Assembly (NCBI RefSeq): GCF_035944375.1
Contig: NZ_DASZBE010000019.1
From: Allobosea sp035944375
GTDB taxonomy: Bacteria; Pseudomonadota; Alphaproteobacteria; Rhizobiales; Beijerinckiaceae
Reading direction: 5' to 3' (one strand)
DNA: 64,000 bases
This document shows positions 1 through 9,597 of the stretch, piece after piece (position 1 is the first letter of the stretch; every line of letters begins with the position of its first letter). A model generated the notes under the pieces. That model did no database searches. It was given only the letters and a program-made list of their open reading frames with translations, and was not told where the DNA came from. A program made the translations under genes and the position numbers.

Positions 1-1191
1 GTGCTTGGAGCTCTCGAAATCCTGGCTCGCCAGAAGCTCGCGCAGGAAGACGGTCTCGCGCTTGGCGTTGGGCAGCTCGATGCCGATCGCGTTCTTGCCG
101 GGAATCACCGCCACGCGCGCCGAGATCGCGCTCATCGAACGGGCGATGTCGTCCGCCAGCGAGATCACGCGGGAGGACTTCGTGCCCGGAGCCGGCTCCA
201 GCTCGTAGAGCGTCACCACAGGGCCGGGGCAGGCCTGGACGATCTCGCCTCTGACGTTGAAGTCTTCGAGCACGCCTTCGAGGAAGCCGGCATTCTGCTG
301 GAGGACTTCGGTGGGGATCGCGGTCTCGACCGCGGGCGGCTCGCCCAGGATATCGATGTCGGGCAGCTCGAAGGGCGCCGGCTGCGCGACGCGGATCTCC
401 GCACGCTCCGGCGGCGGCACGGCGGAAGGCACCGGGGCGACGACGGGCTCGGGCACCGCCATCTCGGCCCGCGCGCGGCGGGTCACGACGACGCCGCGCG
501 CGGGCCCGGCCGAGACCGCCTCGGCGATCGGAGCCGGCGGGGGAAGCGGCGCCGGCGCAACGGGTGTGATCATTACCTGCGCAGCCGGGCTCATCGCGAC
601 CGCGCGGACGGGACTGGCATGTTGCGGTTCTGCCCTGCGCCCCGCGCTGCGGGCCGGCGGCCTCGCAACGGCAGGCTCAACCGGCCTGGCGGGAAGCGGC
701 GCGACAGCGGCGGGCGCTTCTGCCCGGGGTGCGGCGGCCGCCCGGCCCGTCTCATCCTCCGCGACATCAGCGGCGACGACCTCCCAGAAGGCGTGATCCG
801 AGATCAGGTCGAAGGGTGTCAGCGGAGCCGGCTCATGAAGCTCTTCCGCAAAGGCCTCTTCGACAGTGGCATGGGCGGACATGTCAACGAGCGGCTCGAC
901 TTCGATCGCCTCGGCATCGGGTTCCCATTCAGGCAGCGGGGCTTCGGCCCCGGCGCCGCGTGCCCAGACGCTGCCGATCAGACGATCCGGCGTGCGCCAG
1001 AAGCGGACCTGCGGAGGCTCCGGCGGGGGCGGCGCAGCGGGAACCTCGCCGGGCTTCACCAGCGCCAGTGGGTTGGCGCGCGACCGGACATAGACCGGAC
1101 CGCCCTGCTCCGTGGGCAGCTCCGGCGCATCGTCAGAAAAGGCTTCGGCGGCAATCTCTTGCGCTGAGGTGTGAAGGCCGGAATGACGCAT
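1..1191 (-). CDS. ftsK: FtsK/SpoIIIE-type DNA translocase, C-terminus cut off by window edge
   Basis: The visible 397 residues end inside the motor domain. From about residue 290 the sequence reads like the FtsK alpha/beta region (NAGFLEGVLEDFNVRGEIV, then YELEPAPGTKSSRV, then a LADDIARSMSA segment and a PGKNAIGIELPN segment). The Walker A, Walker B and gamma parts would lie outside the window. FtsK pumps DNA at the division septum to resolve chromosomes. The first ~290 residues are acidic and rich in Pro and Ala, and I see no transmembrane segments in them, whereas classical FtsK starts with four. The frame is open back to the hflX stop; an alternative start at 1290 adds 33 residues and no membrane segment. 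It could be a membrane-free FtsK paralogue. The family call is firm; the start is moderate. Confidence 0.88.
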   Translation of the reverse strand, partial: MRHSGLHTSAQEIAAEAFSDDAPELPTEQGGPVYVRSRANPLALVKPGEVPAAPPPPEPPQVRFWRTPDRLIGSVWARGAGAEAPLPEWEPDAEAIEVEPLVDMSAHATVEEAFAEELHEPAPLTPFDLISDHAFWEVVAADVAEDETGRAAAAPRAEAPAAVAPLPARPVEPAVARPPARSAGRRAEPQHASPVRAVAMSPAAQVMITPVAPAPLPPPAPIAEAVSAGPARGVVVTRRARAEMAVPEPVVAPVPSAVPPPERAEIRVAQPAPFELPDIDILGEPPAVETAIPTEVLQQNAGFLEGVLEDFNVRGEIVQACPGPVVTLYELEPAPGTKSSRVISLADDIARSMSAISARVAVIPGKNAIGIELPNAKRETVFLRELLASQDFESSKH

Positions 1192-1344
1192 GAGAAACCG
1201 CAGAGGCTGGCTTGGAAGGCAGGCTCCAAGGGGTATCGCCCCAGCGTTAAGAGGCGATGAACGATCGCGTCCGGGACGCCCCGGCGCCATCGCGGTCAGC
1301 CTCGCTCGAGGCGCGCGATCGCGTCTGCGACCGCGTCGGTCCGG

Positions 1345-2727
1345 CTAGTACTCCCGCTGCGCCTCTGGGAAGCGGGCGCCGAAGGCCCCTTCCCGCTCGG
1401 GCGGCAGCCGGACCGTCAGGTCGAGCGTGCCGTCCTCGGCGTCGCGGCGTTCGAGGATCTCGCCATTGGCGTGCAGCCAGGCGAGCGACTGGCCGTCGCC
1501 CGGCGGCAGGGCCAGGCGATAGACCGGGCGGCTGCGGGCGATGCGGCTCTCGATCGCATCGGTCAGCCGGCCCATGCCATCGCCGGTCACCGCCGACACC
1601 AGAACCGGCCGAGAGACCTCGGGCTTCAGCCCGGCGAGGCCGAGTTGGCGCTCGCGCTCTTCCGGCGCCAGCAGGTCGGACTTGTTCCAGACCTCGACGA
1701 CGCGCTGGCCGTCATCGGGATCGATGCCGAGATCGCGCAGGATCGCCTGGACGTCCGCCGCCTGGGCGGTGGTGTCCTCATGGGCGACGTCGCGGATATG
1801 CAGCAGCACGTCGGCCTCGATCGCATCCTCCAGCGTGGCGCGGAAGGCGGCGACGAGCTGCGTCGGCAGGTCGGAGATGAAGCCGACCGTGTCGGAAAGC
1901 ATGATCCGGGCGCCGTGCGGCAGCTTCAGCGCCCGCGCCGTGGGGTCGAGCGTGGCGAAGAGCATGTCCTGCGCCAGCACCTCGGCGGAGGTGAGCCGGT
2001 TGAACAGCGTCGATTTGCCGGCATTGGTGTAGCCGACCAGCGCGACGACCGGATAGGGCACGCGCTTGCGGCTGGCGCGATGCAGGCCGCGCGTGCGCTT
2101 CACCGCCTCCAGATCGCGCTCGATCTTGGTCATCCGCTCCTGGATGATGCGCCGGTCGGCCTCGATCTGGGTTTCGCCGGGGCCGCCGAGGAAGCCGAAG
2201 CCGCCGCGCTGGCGCTCGAGATGGGTCCAGGACCGCACCAGCCGGCTCTTCTGGTAGTTGAGATGAGCGAGTTCGACCTGCAGCGCGCCTTCCTTGGTGC
2301 GCGCCCGGCGGCCGAAGATCTCGAGAATCAGGCCGGTCCGGTCGATGACCTTGCAGCCGAAGGCCTTTTCGAGATTGCGCTGCTGGACCGGCGAGAGCGC
2401 GCAGTCCATCACGACGAGGCCGATCTCCTCGAGCTTGATGCGCTCGGCGATCTCCTCGACCTTGCCCTTGCCGAGATAGGTCGCCGGCCGCAGCGCGATC
2501 AGCATGACCTGGATCGGCTCGACGACGGTGAGGTCAATCGCCGCCGCCAGACCGACGGCCTCGTCGAGGCGCGCGGCGAAGGAGCGCTGATTGGCATCGG
2601 CCGGACCGCGACGCTGCTGATAGGGGCCCACGACATAGGCGCGGGTGTTGGCCGCGATCTCGCGCTCGATGGCGTCGAGCGGCTTGGTCGCCGCCCGCGC
2701 CTCATCCGCATCGCTGCGGGCGCCCAT
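1345..2727 (-). CDS. hflX: GTPase HflX
   Basis: Ribosome-associated GTPase that splits or rescues stalled 70S ribosomes under stress. The 460 residues show an N-terminal HflX domain, the linker motif GGPGETQIEADRR near residue 185, the P-loop GYTNAGKST near residue 232, the G3 motif DTVGF and the G4 motif NKSD. It is slightly longer than E. coli HflX (426 residues). The ATG lies 5 bases after the hfq stop, so the two are almost certainly co-transcribed, the same hfq-hflX order as in enterobacteria. The C-terminal 80 residues are less conserved in type but have no breaks. Confidence 0.95.
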   Translation of the reverse strand: MGARSDADEARAATKPLDAIEREIAANTRAYVVGPYQQRRGPADANQRSFAARLDEAVGLAAAIDLTVVEPIQVMLIALRPATYLGKGKVEEIAERIKLEEIGLVVMDCALSPVQQRNLEKAFGCKVIDRTGLILEIFGRRARTKEGALQVELAHLNYQKSRLVRSWTHLERQRGGFGFLGGPGETQIEADRRIIQERMTKIERDLEAVKRTRGLHRASRKRVPYPVVALVGYTNAGKSTLFNRLTSAEVLAQDMLFATLDPTARALKLPHGARIMLSDTVGFISDLPTQLVAAFRATLEDAIEADVLLHIRDVAHEDTTAQAADVQAILRDLGIDPDDGQRVVEVWNKSDLLAPEERERQLGLAGLKPEVSRPVLVSAVTGDGMGRLTDAIESRIARSRPVYRLALPPGDGQSLAWLHANGEILERRDAEDGTLDLTVRLPPEREGAFGARFPEAQREY

Positions 2728-2732
2728 CGGGG

Positions 2733-2981
2733 TCAGGCCTTGTCCTGTTCCTCGGGCTCGAACAGCTGCACCGGCTGGCCGGGCATGATCGTCGAGATGG
2801 CGTGCTTGTAGACGAGCTGGGAATGCCCATCGCGGCGCAGCAGCACGCAGAAATTGTCGAACCAGGTGACGACGCCCTGCAGCTTGACGCCGTTGACGAG
2901 GAAGATCGTCAGCGGAATCTTCTGCTTGCGTACGTAGTTGAGGAACGTGTCCTGAAGGTTTTGAGCCCGCTCTGCGGCCAT
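2733..2981 (-). CDS. hfq: RNA chaperone Hfq
   Basis: Hexameric Sm-like protein that pairs small RNAs with mRNAs. The 82-residue protein has the typical start MAAERAQNLQD, the Sm1 region with VNGVKLQGVVTWFDNF and the Sm2 region YKHAIST. The frame is open for another 24 codons upstream, but the start at 2981 matches the family and is preceded by AGGGG on the minus strand. The C-terminal tail after Sm2 is short, as in other alphaproteobacteria. It leads the hfq-hflX unit and is preceded by a structured leader of about 100 bases. Confidence 0.97.
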   Translation of the reverse strand: MAAERAQNLQDTFLNYVRKQKIPLTIFLVNGVKLQGVVTWFDNFCVLLRRDGHSQLVYKHAISTIMPGQPVQLFEPEEQDKA

Positions 2982-3044
2982 GGGTAGCCCCTGTTGTTGG
3001 GATCGCTCCTCGGGTTTAGGCCCGCGATCCAATTCGTCCCGTTG

Positions 3045-3066
3045 GCGGCGCAAGCCCCTGCGCCGC
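3045..3066 (-). promoter_or_regulatory. Hairpin in hfq leader
   Basis: GCGGCGCA and TGCGCCGC form a perfect 8-bp stem around a 6-base loop, 64 bases upstream of the hfq start codon. If the promoter call upstream is right it lies in the hfq 5' leader. Hfq is autoregulated in enterobacteria through its own leader; whether this hairpin takes part is inference. Confidence 0.4.
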
Positions 3067-3085
3067 TTCGGAACACCGATCCCGC

Positions 3086-3115
3086 ATTAGATCGCCGACT
3101 CCGCCGACAACGCAA
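3086..3115 (-). promoter_or_regulatory. Putative sigma-70 promoter for hfq-hflX
   Basis: On the minus strand TTGCGT and TCTAAT are separated by 18 bases, giving a start of transcription near 3079 and a leader of about 100 bases. This is a reasonable housekeeping match, seen by eye only. Confidence 0.4.
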
Positions 3116-3190
3116 GTGCAACATTGCTTCGCAATGCGGCGAAGAGCCTGCACGGCGCGCAAGCGCGCATGCAAGCCATGCCTGCCGGCC

Positions 3191-4558
3191 TCAGCCCACG
3201 CCGAGCGATTTCAGCTTCCGATGCAGGGCCGAGCGCTCCATTCCGATGAATTCGGCGGTCCGGGAGATGTTCCCGGAAAAGCGCGCGATCTGCGCGATCA
3301 GGTATTCGCGCTCGAAGATCTCGCGCGCGTCGCGCAGCGGCAGGCTCATCAGGCGCTCGCCGCCGGAGCCCGACGGCGTCGTCGGCACCATGGCGCCGAC
3401 CTCGGCCGGCAACATGTCGACGGTGATGTCGGCGGTGGGATCGCCCTTGGTCAGGATCATCAGCCGCTCGACGTTGTTGCGCAGTTCGCGCACGTTCCCG
3501 GGCCATTCATGCGACTGCAGCACCGCCATGGCGTCCTGCCCGATCCGGCGCTTGGGCAGGCCGGACGCGATCGAGATCTGCTCCATGAAGAACTCGATCA
3601 GTTCCGGCACGTCCTCGCGGCGCTCGGACAGCGCCGGGACCTTGACCGGAACGACCGAGAGCCGGTGATAGAGGTCCTCGCGGAACTGCCCGCCCGAGAT
3701 CAGCTGGGCGAGGTCGCGGCTGGTCGAGGAGATGACGCGGACATCGACGTGCACACGCGTCGCGCCGCCGACGCGCTGGAAGTTCTGGTCGACCAGCACG
3801 CGCAGGATGCGGTTCTGGGTCTCGCGCGGCATGTCGCCGATCTCGTCGATGTAGAGCGAGCCGCCATGGGCCTCCTCCAGCGCGCCGACACGACGGGAAC
3901 GGCCATCGCCGGCCTCGACGCCGAAGAGCTCCTCCTCCATCGTCTCGGGCGTGATGGTCGCCGCGTTGATCACCACGAAGGGGCCGGTGGCCCGCGTCGA
4001 GGCCTCGTGCAGGGTTCGGGCGGCCAGTTCCTTGCCGCAGCCGGGCTCACCGGTGATGAGGACCCGCGCATTGGTCGGCGCAACGCGCTCGATCGTCTGG
4101 CGCAGCTGGTTGACGACGGTCGACTTGCCGACGATGCGGCTGGCCTGGACCGAACCCTTCTTGAGTTCGCGGACCTCGCGCCGCAGCCGCGAGGCTTCGA
4201 GCGCGCGCTCGGCGACCAGGACCAGCCGGTCGGCCTTGAACGGCTTCTCGATGAAGTCATAGGCGCCGCTCTTGATGGCCGAGACGGCGGTCTCGATGTT
4301 GCCATGGCCCGAGATCATCACCACAGCGAGGTCGGGATGGGCCTGCTTGATCAGTTCCAGCACCTGCAGCCCGTCGAGGCGGCTGCCCTGGAGCCAGATG
4401 TCGAGGAAGACGAGATTGGGACGGCGCGCTGCAATCGCCGCGAGCGCCTCGTCGGCGGAACTCGCCTTGCGCGTCCGATAGCCCTCGTCCTCGAGCAGGC
4501 CGGCGACCAGCTCGCGGATGTCGGCCTCGTCGTCGACGACCAGAATGTCAGCGCTCAT
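3191..4558 (-). CDS. ntrX: Response regulator NtrX
   Basis: Partner of the membrane kinase NtrY in nitrogen, redox and envelope control. Domains in order: receiver (VFLDIWLQGS with the phosphoacceptor Asp near residue 54), AAA+ domain with Walker A GEPGCGKE near residue 170 and Walker B YIDEIGDMP, and a Fis-type helix-turn-helix at the end (ISRTAEFIGMERSALHRKL). The sigma-54 contact loop GAFTGA is absent: the segment reads ELFGVEAGDGRSRRVGALEE. Alphaproteobacterial NtrX proteins are known to lack this loop, so it probably does not activate sigma-54. The start overlaps the ntrY stop by 4 bases (ATGA), showing translational coupling. About 210 bases separate it from hfq. Confidence 0.96.
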   Translation of the reverse strand: MSADILVVDDEADIRELVAGLLEDEGYRTRKASSADEALAAIAARRPNLVFLDIWLQGSRLDGLQVLELIKQAHPDLAVVMISGHGNIETAVSAIKSGAYDFIEKPFKADRLVLVAERALEASRLRREVRELKKGSVQASRIVGKSTVVNQLRQTIERVAPTNARVLITGEPGCGKELAARTLHEASTRATGPFVVINAATITPETMEEELFGVEAGDGRSRRVGALEEAHGGSLYIDEIGDMPRETQNRILRVLVDQNFQRVGGATRVHVDVRVISSTSRDLAQLISGGQFREDLYHRLSVVPVKVPALSERREDVPELIEFFMEQISIASGLPKRRIGQDAMAVLQSHEWPGNVRELRNNVERLMILTKGDPTADITVDMLPAEVGAMVPTTPSGSGGERLMSLPLRDAREIFEREYLIAQIARFSGNISRTAEFIGMERSALHRKLKSLGVG

Positions 4559-6930
4559 ACGCGTGCCCCATCATGTTGTTGCCGTGCCGCCGCCGCGTCG
4601 CGAGCTTGGTCGCCGCGGCCGCCTTCCGGGTTCTCCTCCGCCGGTCCGGTCTCCGGGAACCAGAGCCGGACACGGGCGCCGCGCCCGCCCTCGCCCGCAT
4701 CCGGGCGATCGAGCAGGTCGATGCCGCCGCCATGGTCCTCGAGGATCTTGCCGACGATCGCGAGGCCCAGCCCCGTGCCGCCCTCGCGGGTGGTCATATA
4801 GGGCTCGAGCAGCTTCTGGCGCTGGTCGGCCGGCAGGCCCTTGCCGTTGTCGATCACGTCGATGACGATCCGGCCATCCTCGCGCCGCTCGAAGACGACG
4901 TCGATCCGACCGGGCCCGCGCTCGTCCATCGGCACGGCCTCGATCGCCTCGGTGGCGTTCTTGATCACATTGGTCAGGGCCTGCGAGAGCAGGCGGCGGT
5001 CGAAGCGCGCGATCGCCGGTCCCACGGGCAGGTTCTCGGTGATCGTCAGCTCGGGATTGCCGACGCGCATCAGGAAGACGATCTGGCGGACCGTCTCGGC
5101 GATGTCGTCGCGGGCCAGTGAGGGCTTGGGCATGCGGGCAAAGGAGGAGAACTCGTCGACCATGCGGCGGATATCGTCCACCTGACGGACGATCGTCGCC
5201 GTGCACTGCTCGAAGATCTCCTTGTCCTCCACGATCACGCGGCCGAACTTCCGGCGGATGCGCTCGGCCGAGAGCTGGATCGGCGTCAGCGGATTCTTGA
5301 TCTCGTGGGCGATGCGGCGCGCCACGTCCGCCCAGGCGGCGGTGCGCTGCGCCGAGACCAGATCGGTGATGTCGTCGAGCGTCACCACGAGACCGGCCCC
5401 GGCGCCCTCGCCCTCGCGGGCGGCGCGGACATTGACCATGCGGTCGCGCCCGGCGCGGGTGATGGCGATCTGGCCCGAGGTCTGACGCTGGCGCCCGGTG
5501 AGCGCTTCCGTGACGAAGGCGGCGATTTCGGGGGCGACGGCCGCGATCGGCTGGCCGAGCAGCCGGCCGCCGGTGCCCAGCAGGCTCTCGGCCGAGCGGT
5601 TCATGATGGTGATGTGGCCGTCGCCGTCGAGGCTGAGGACGCCGGAGGAGACGCCCGACAGCACGGTCTCGGTGAAGCGGCGCCTGCGGTCGATGACCTC
5701 GCTGGCGGTCACCAGCCCGTCGCGCTGGCGGCGCAGTTCCGCTGTCATCTTGTTGAAGGTCTCGCCGAGATGGGCGAGATCGCCCTCGGAGCGGCGGATC
5801 GGGACCTGAACGTAGAAATTGCCGCTGGAGACCTGATCGGTGGCGTGGATCATCCGCCGGATCGGCGCGACAAGCGCATTGGCGAAGCTCAGGCCGAGCC
5901 AGATCGCCGAGAGCAGGAGGATGACGGCGATGAGCCCGTACATCGAGGCGAAGGCGATCTGGACGCCCTTCCGCCGCGCGTCGATCGAAAGATATTCGGT
6001 CGCGGCGGCCCGGGCGACCGCCGGGAACTCGACCGCGAGCGGGTCCACCTGCCGGGCAATGTGCAGGAACGCGTTGTCATAGGCCGGCAGCTTCACCAGC
6101 GCGCCGAAGACCCGGCCGGTCGCGGGAATCACGCAGATCGGCTCGGGCGAGGCCATGGCATCGTCGAAGGCGGCCTGGTCGGGCTTGGCCGCATCGCGGA
6201 GCACGTCGATATTGGCGCGCGCCAGAACCTTGTCGGGCGACTGCATGATCGCGACGACCGGAACCCCGAGAGCCGTCGCCCGCGCCGTGAGGAAGGTGTC
6301 GAACCACTTCCGGTCGACGTCATAGGCGGCCTTGGCGCGGGAGAGATCGTCGGCGAGCAGCCGGATCTCGCGGCCGAGCGACTGGCACTGCGACCCGGCA
6401 TAGGCATCGGCGACGTCGACGGAGCGGAAGATCGCGTCGCGCATCCGATCCGAGAACCACGGCTCCAGCCCGCGCTCGATCGTCACGGTGGCGATGATGG
6501 CGACGAGGATCGCCGGCAGCGCGGCGATGATGCTGAACAGGCCGACGATTCGGACATGCAACCCCGCGGCCGCAGCGCCCGCCCGGCGCGCCCGGATCAG
6601 CACGGCGGTTTCGAAGGCGACGACGACCAGGAGAAGCAGAATCAGGAAGGCGTTGAGGACGAAGACGCCGACCACGACCTGATGGACCGGAACCACCGGC
6701 GTGACACCCGACAGCACCAGGAAGGTCACCAGCGCCGAGACCAGAGCGAAGACGACCACCGTCGCGCCCAGCCAGCCGGACACGCGCCGCGGCGTTTCCT
6801 CGGCGCGCGGCACGATCCTCAGGTCAGTCGGTGAAGCAGACACGATCGCAGACAACTCCCTGGCGGCCGGCGCAAGGACGCGCCCGAGCCGCAGCGCCGC
6901 ACTGATGCGCCGCCGCAACGGTGTTGTCAA
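4555..6930 (-). CDS. ntrY: Membrane sensor histidine kinase NtrY
   Basis: Sensor of the NtrYX pair. The 791-residue frame has an N-terminal membrane bundle (VVVFALVSALVTFLVLSGV near residue 55 and further helices to about 160), a periplasmic sensing part, a transmembrane helix near residue 325, HAMP, a PAS domain with MNRSAESLLG, the phosphoacceptor box RIAHEIKNPLTPIQL and an ATPase domain with N-box TNVIKNATEAI. The start is uncertain: the frame opens with a TTG at 6930 without a clear ribosome site, while a GTG at 6843 has GGGAG about 12 bases upstream. The later start would still keep all membrane helices. It is translationally coupled to ntrX. Confidence 0.94.
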   Translation of the reverse strand: MTTPLRRRISAALRLGRVLAPAARELSAIVSASPTDLRIVPRAEETPRRVSGWLGATVVVFALVSALVTFLVLSGVTPVVPVHQVVVGVFVLNAFLILLLLVVVAFETAVLIRARRAGAAAAGLHVRIVGLFSIIAALPAILVAIIATVTIERGLEPWFSDRMRDAIFRSVDVADAYAGSQCQSLGREIRLLADDLSRAKAAYDVDRKWFDTFLTARATALGVPVVAIMQSPDKVLARANIDVLRDAAKPDQAAFDDAMASPEPICVIPATGRVFGALVKLPAYDNAFLHIARQVDPLAVEFPAVARAAATEYLSIDARRKGVQIAFASMYGLIAVILLLSAIWLGLSFANALVAPIRRMIHATDQVSSGNFYVQVPIRRSEGDLAHLGETFNKMTAELRRQRDGLVTASEVIDRRRRFTETVLSGVSSGVLSLDGDGHITIMNRSAESLLGTGGRLLGQPIAAVAPEIAAFVTEALTGRQRQTSGQIAITRAGRDRMVNVRAAREGEGAGAGLVVTLDDITDLVSAQRTAAWADVARRIAHEIKNPLTPIQLSAERIRRKFGRVIVEDKEIFEQCTATIVRQVDDIRRMVDEFSSFARMPKPSLARDDIAETVRQIVFLMRVGNPELTITENLPVGPAIARFDRRLLSQALTNVIKNATEAIEAVPMDERGPGRIDVVFERREDGRIVIDVIDNGKGLPADQRQKLLEPYMTTREGGTGLGLAIVGKILEDHGGGIDLLDRPDAGEGGRGARVRLWFPETGPAEENPEGGRGDQARDAAAARQQHDGARV

Positions 6931-6939
6931 AATATGACA
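6925..6939. promoter_or_regulatory. Inverted repeat TGTCA-N5-TGACA at the ntrY start
   Basis: A perfect 5-bp inverted repeat with an AT-only 5-base spacer, TGTCAAAATATGACA, lies in the short gap between ntrC and ntrY. If ntrY begins at the GTG at 6843, the site is fully non-coding and sits where an operator of ntrYX would be expected. The regulator is unknown to me. Confidence 0.4.
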
Positions 6940-6969
6940 TATGAAAGGCGGAGCCGAGCCGCCGCCTGT

Positions 6970-8418
<1,449 letters not shown>

Positions 8419-8438
8419 TCACTGTGGTCCTGTAGGCC

Positions 8439-9590
8439 TCAATCCGCCTGCCGCGCCCGGAACTGGTGCAGAGGCAGCAGAATTCGAAACGTGGTGCGAC
8501 GGGGGACGGACTCGCATTCGACGATCCCGCCATGGTCCCCGATCACCTTTGCGACAAGTGCAAGTCCAAGGCCACTGCCCTGGGCCTTGGTGGTGACGAA
8601 GGGATCGAACAGGTGCGGCAGCAGATCGGGCGGCACGCCGGGGCCATTGTCGCGGATGCCGATCTCGAGCGGCAACGCGATGCGGCCCGATGATCCCGGA
8701 ACCTGCATGCGGATCCCCGGGCGATAGGCCGTGGTCAGGGTGATCTCGCCGTCGATTGCCTGTGTTCCAATGGCTTCTGCCGCATTCTTCATCAGGTTCA
8801 GCAGGACCTGGACCAGCTGGTCGCGGTTGCCCGAGACCGGCGGCAGCGAGGGATCGTAGACCTCGTTGAAGCGGATATGGCGCGCAAAGCCCGACTGGGC
8901 GAGGCGTTTCACATGGTCCAGCACGTCATGGACGTTGACCGGATCGCGCTCGGTCGGGCGTTCGTCGCCGAAGAGTTCGACGCGCTCGACGAGCTTCACG
9001 ATCCGGTCGGTCTCGTCGCAGATCAGCTGAGTCAGGATGCGCTCCTCGTCGGGGACGGTCGCCTCCAGCAGCTGCGCGGCGCCGCGGATGCCCGAGAGCG
9101 GGTTCTTGATCTCGTGGGCCAGCATCGCACCGAGCGCCGTGATGGAGCGGGCTGCTCCCCGATGCGTCAGTTGTCTGTCCATTTTTTCAGCAATTGTTCG
9201 TTCTTGCAGCATCAGGACGACCACGTCGCCCTGGCTGGGCAAAGGCGAGGCAAAAACATCGACGATCCGATCGGCGCCGAGCCGGGGCGAGCCGAGATCG
9301 AGCCGATACTCGCTGACGCTCGCCCCGCGGCGCTGGACCTCCTCGACGAGGGCCAGGACAGGCGAGCCGAAGGCGATGAGATCGTCGAGGCGCTGGCGCT
9401 TCAGCACCACGGCGCTGGACTGGAAAAAATCCTCGGCGGCGGTGTTGGCGTAGAGGATACCGTTGCGCTCGCCGATCACCACCACGGGCATGGGCAGCAC
9501 ATTGAGCGCCTGCATCTCGATCGGATCGAGCAGGAAATCGTCCCTGCCCTTTCCGCCGCTCTCGGCGAACGCCATCGTCATACGCGACAC
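8439..9590 (-). CDS. ntrB: Nitrogen sensor kinase NtrB (NR-II)
   Basis: Soluble kinase/phosphatase that controls NtrC and is itself governed by PII proteins such as the GlnB encoded at 26.8 kb. The 383 residues show an N-terminal PAS domain (MPVVVIGERNGILYANTAAE near residue 33), the phosphoacceptor box MLAHEIKNPLSGIRGAAQL near residue 155, the N-box NLMKNAAEAIG and the ATP lid motifs RDNGPGVPPDL and GSGLGLALV. There are no transmembrane segments. It follows dusB with a 7-base gap, the order known as nifR3-ntrBC in rhizobia. Confidence 0.96.
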   Translation of the reverse strand: MSRMTMAFAESGGKGRDDFLLDPIEMQALNVLPMPVVVIGERNGILYANTAAEDFFQSSAVVLKRQRLDDLIAFGSPVLALVEEVQRRGASVSEYRLDLGSPRLGADRIVDVFASPLPSQGDVVVLMLQERTIAEKMDRQLTHRGAARSITALGAMLAHEIKNPLSGIRGAAQLLEATVPDEERILTQLICDETDRIVKLVERVELFGDERPTERDPVNVHDVLDHVKRLAQSGFARHIRFNEVYDPSLPPVSGNRDQLVQVLLNLMKNAAEAIGTQAIDGEITLTTAYRPGIRMQVPGSSGRIALPLEIGIRDNGPGVPPDLLPHLFDPFVTTKAQGSGLGLALVAKVIGDHGGIVECESVPRRTTFRILLPLHQFRARQAD

Positions 9591-9597
9591 CTTCGGT

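Noticed and set aside
1..1167. 388-codon open frame on the plus strand at the window start
   Set aside because: It is antisense to the FtsK-type frame on the minus strand, which has a clear FtsK motor sequence; the plus frame is rich in Arg and has no recognisable domain.
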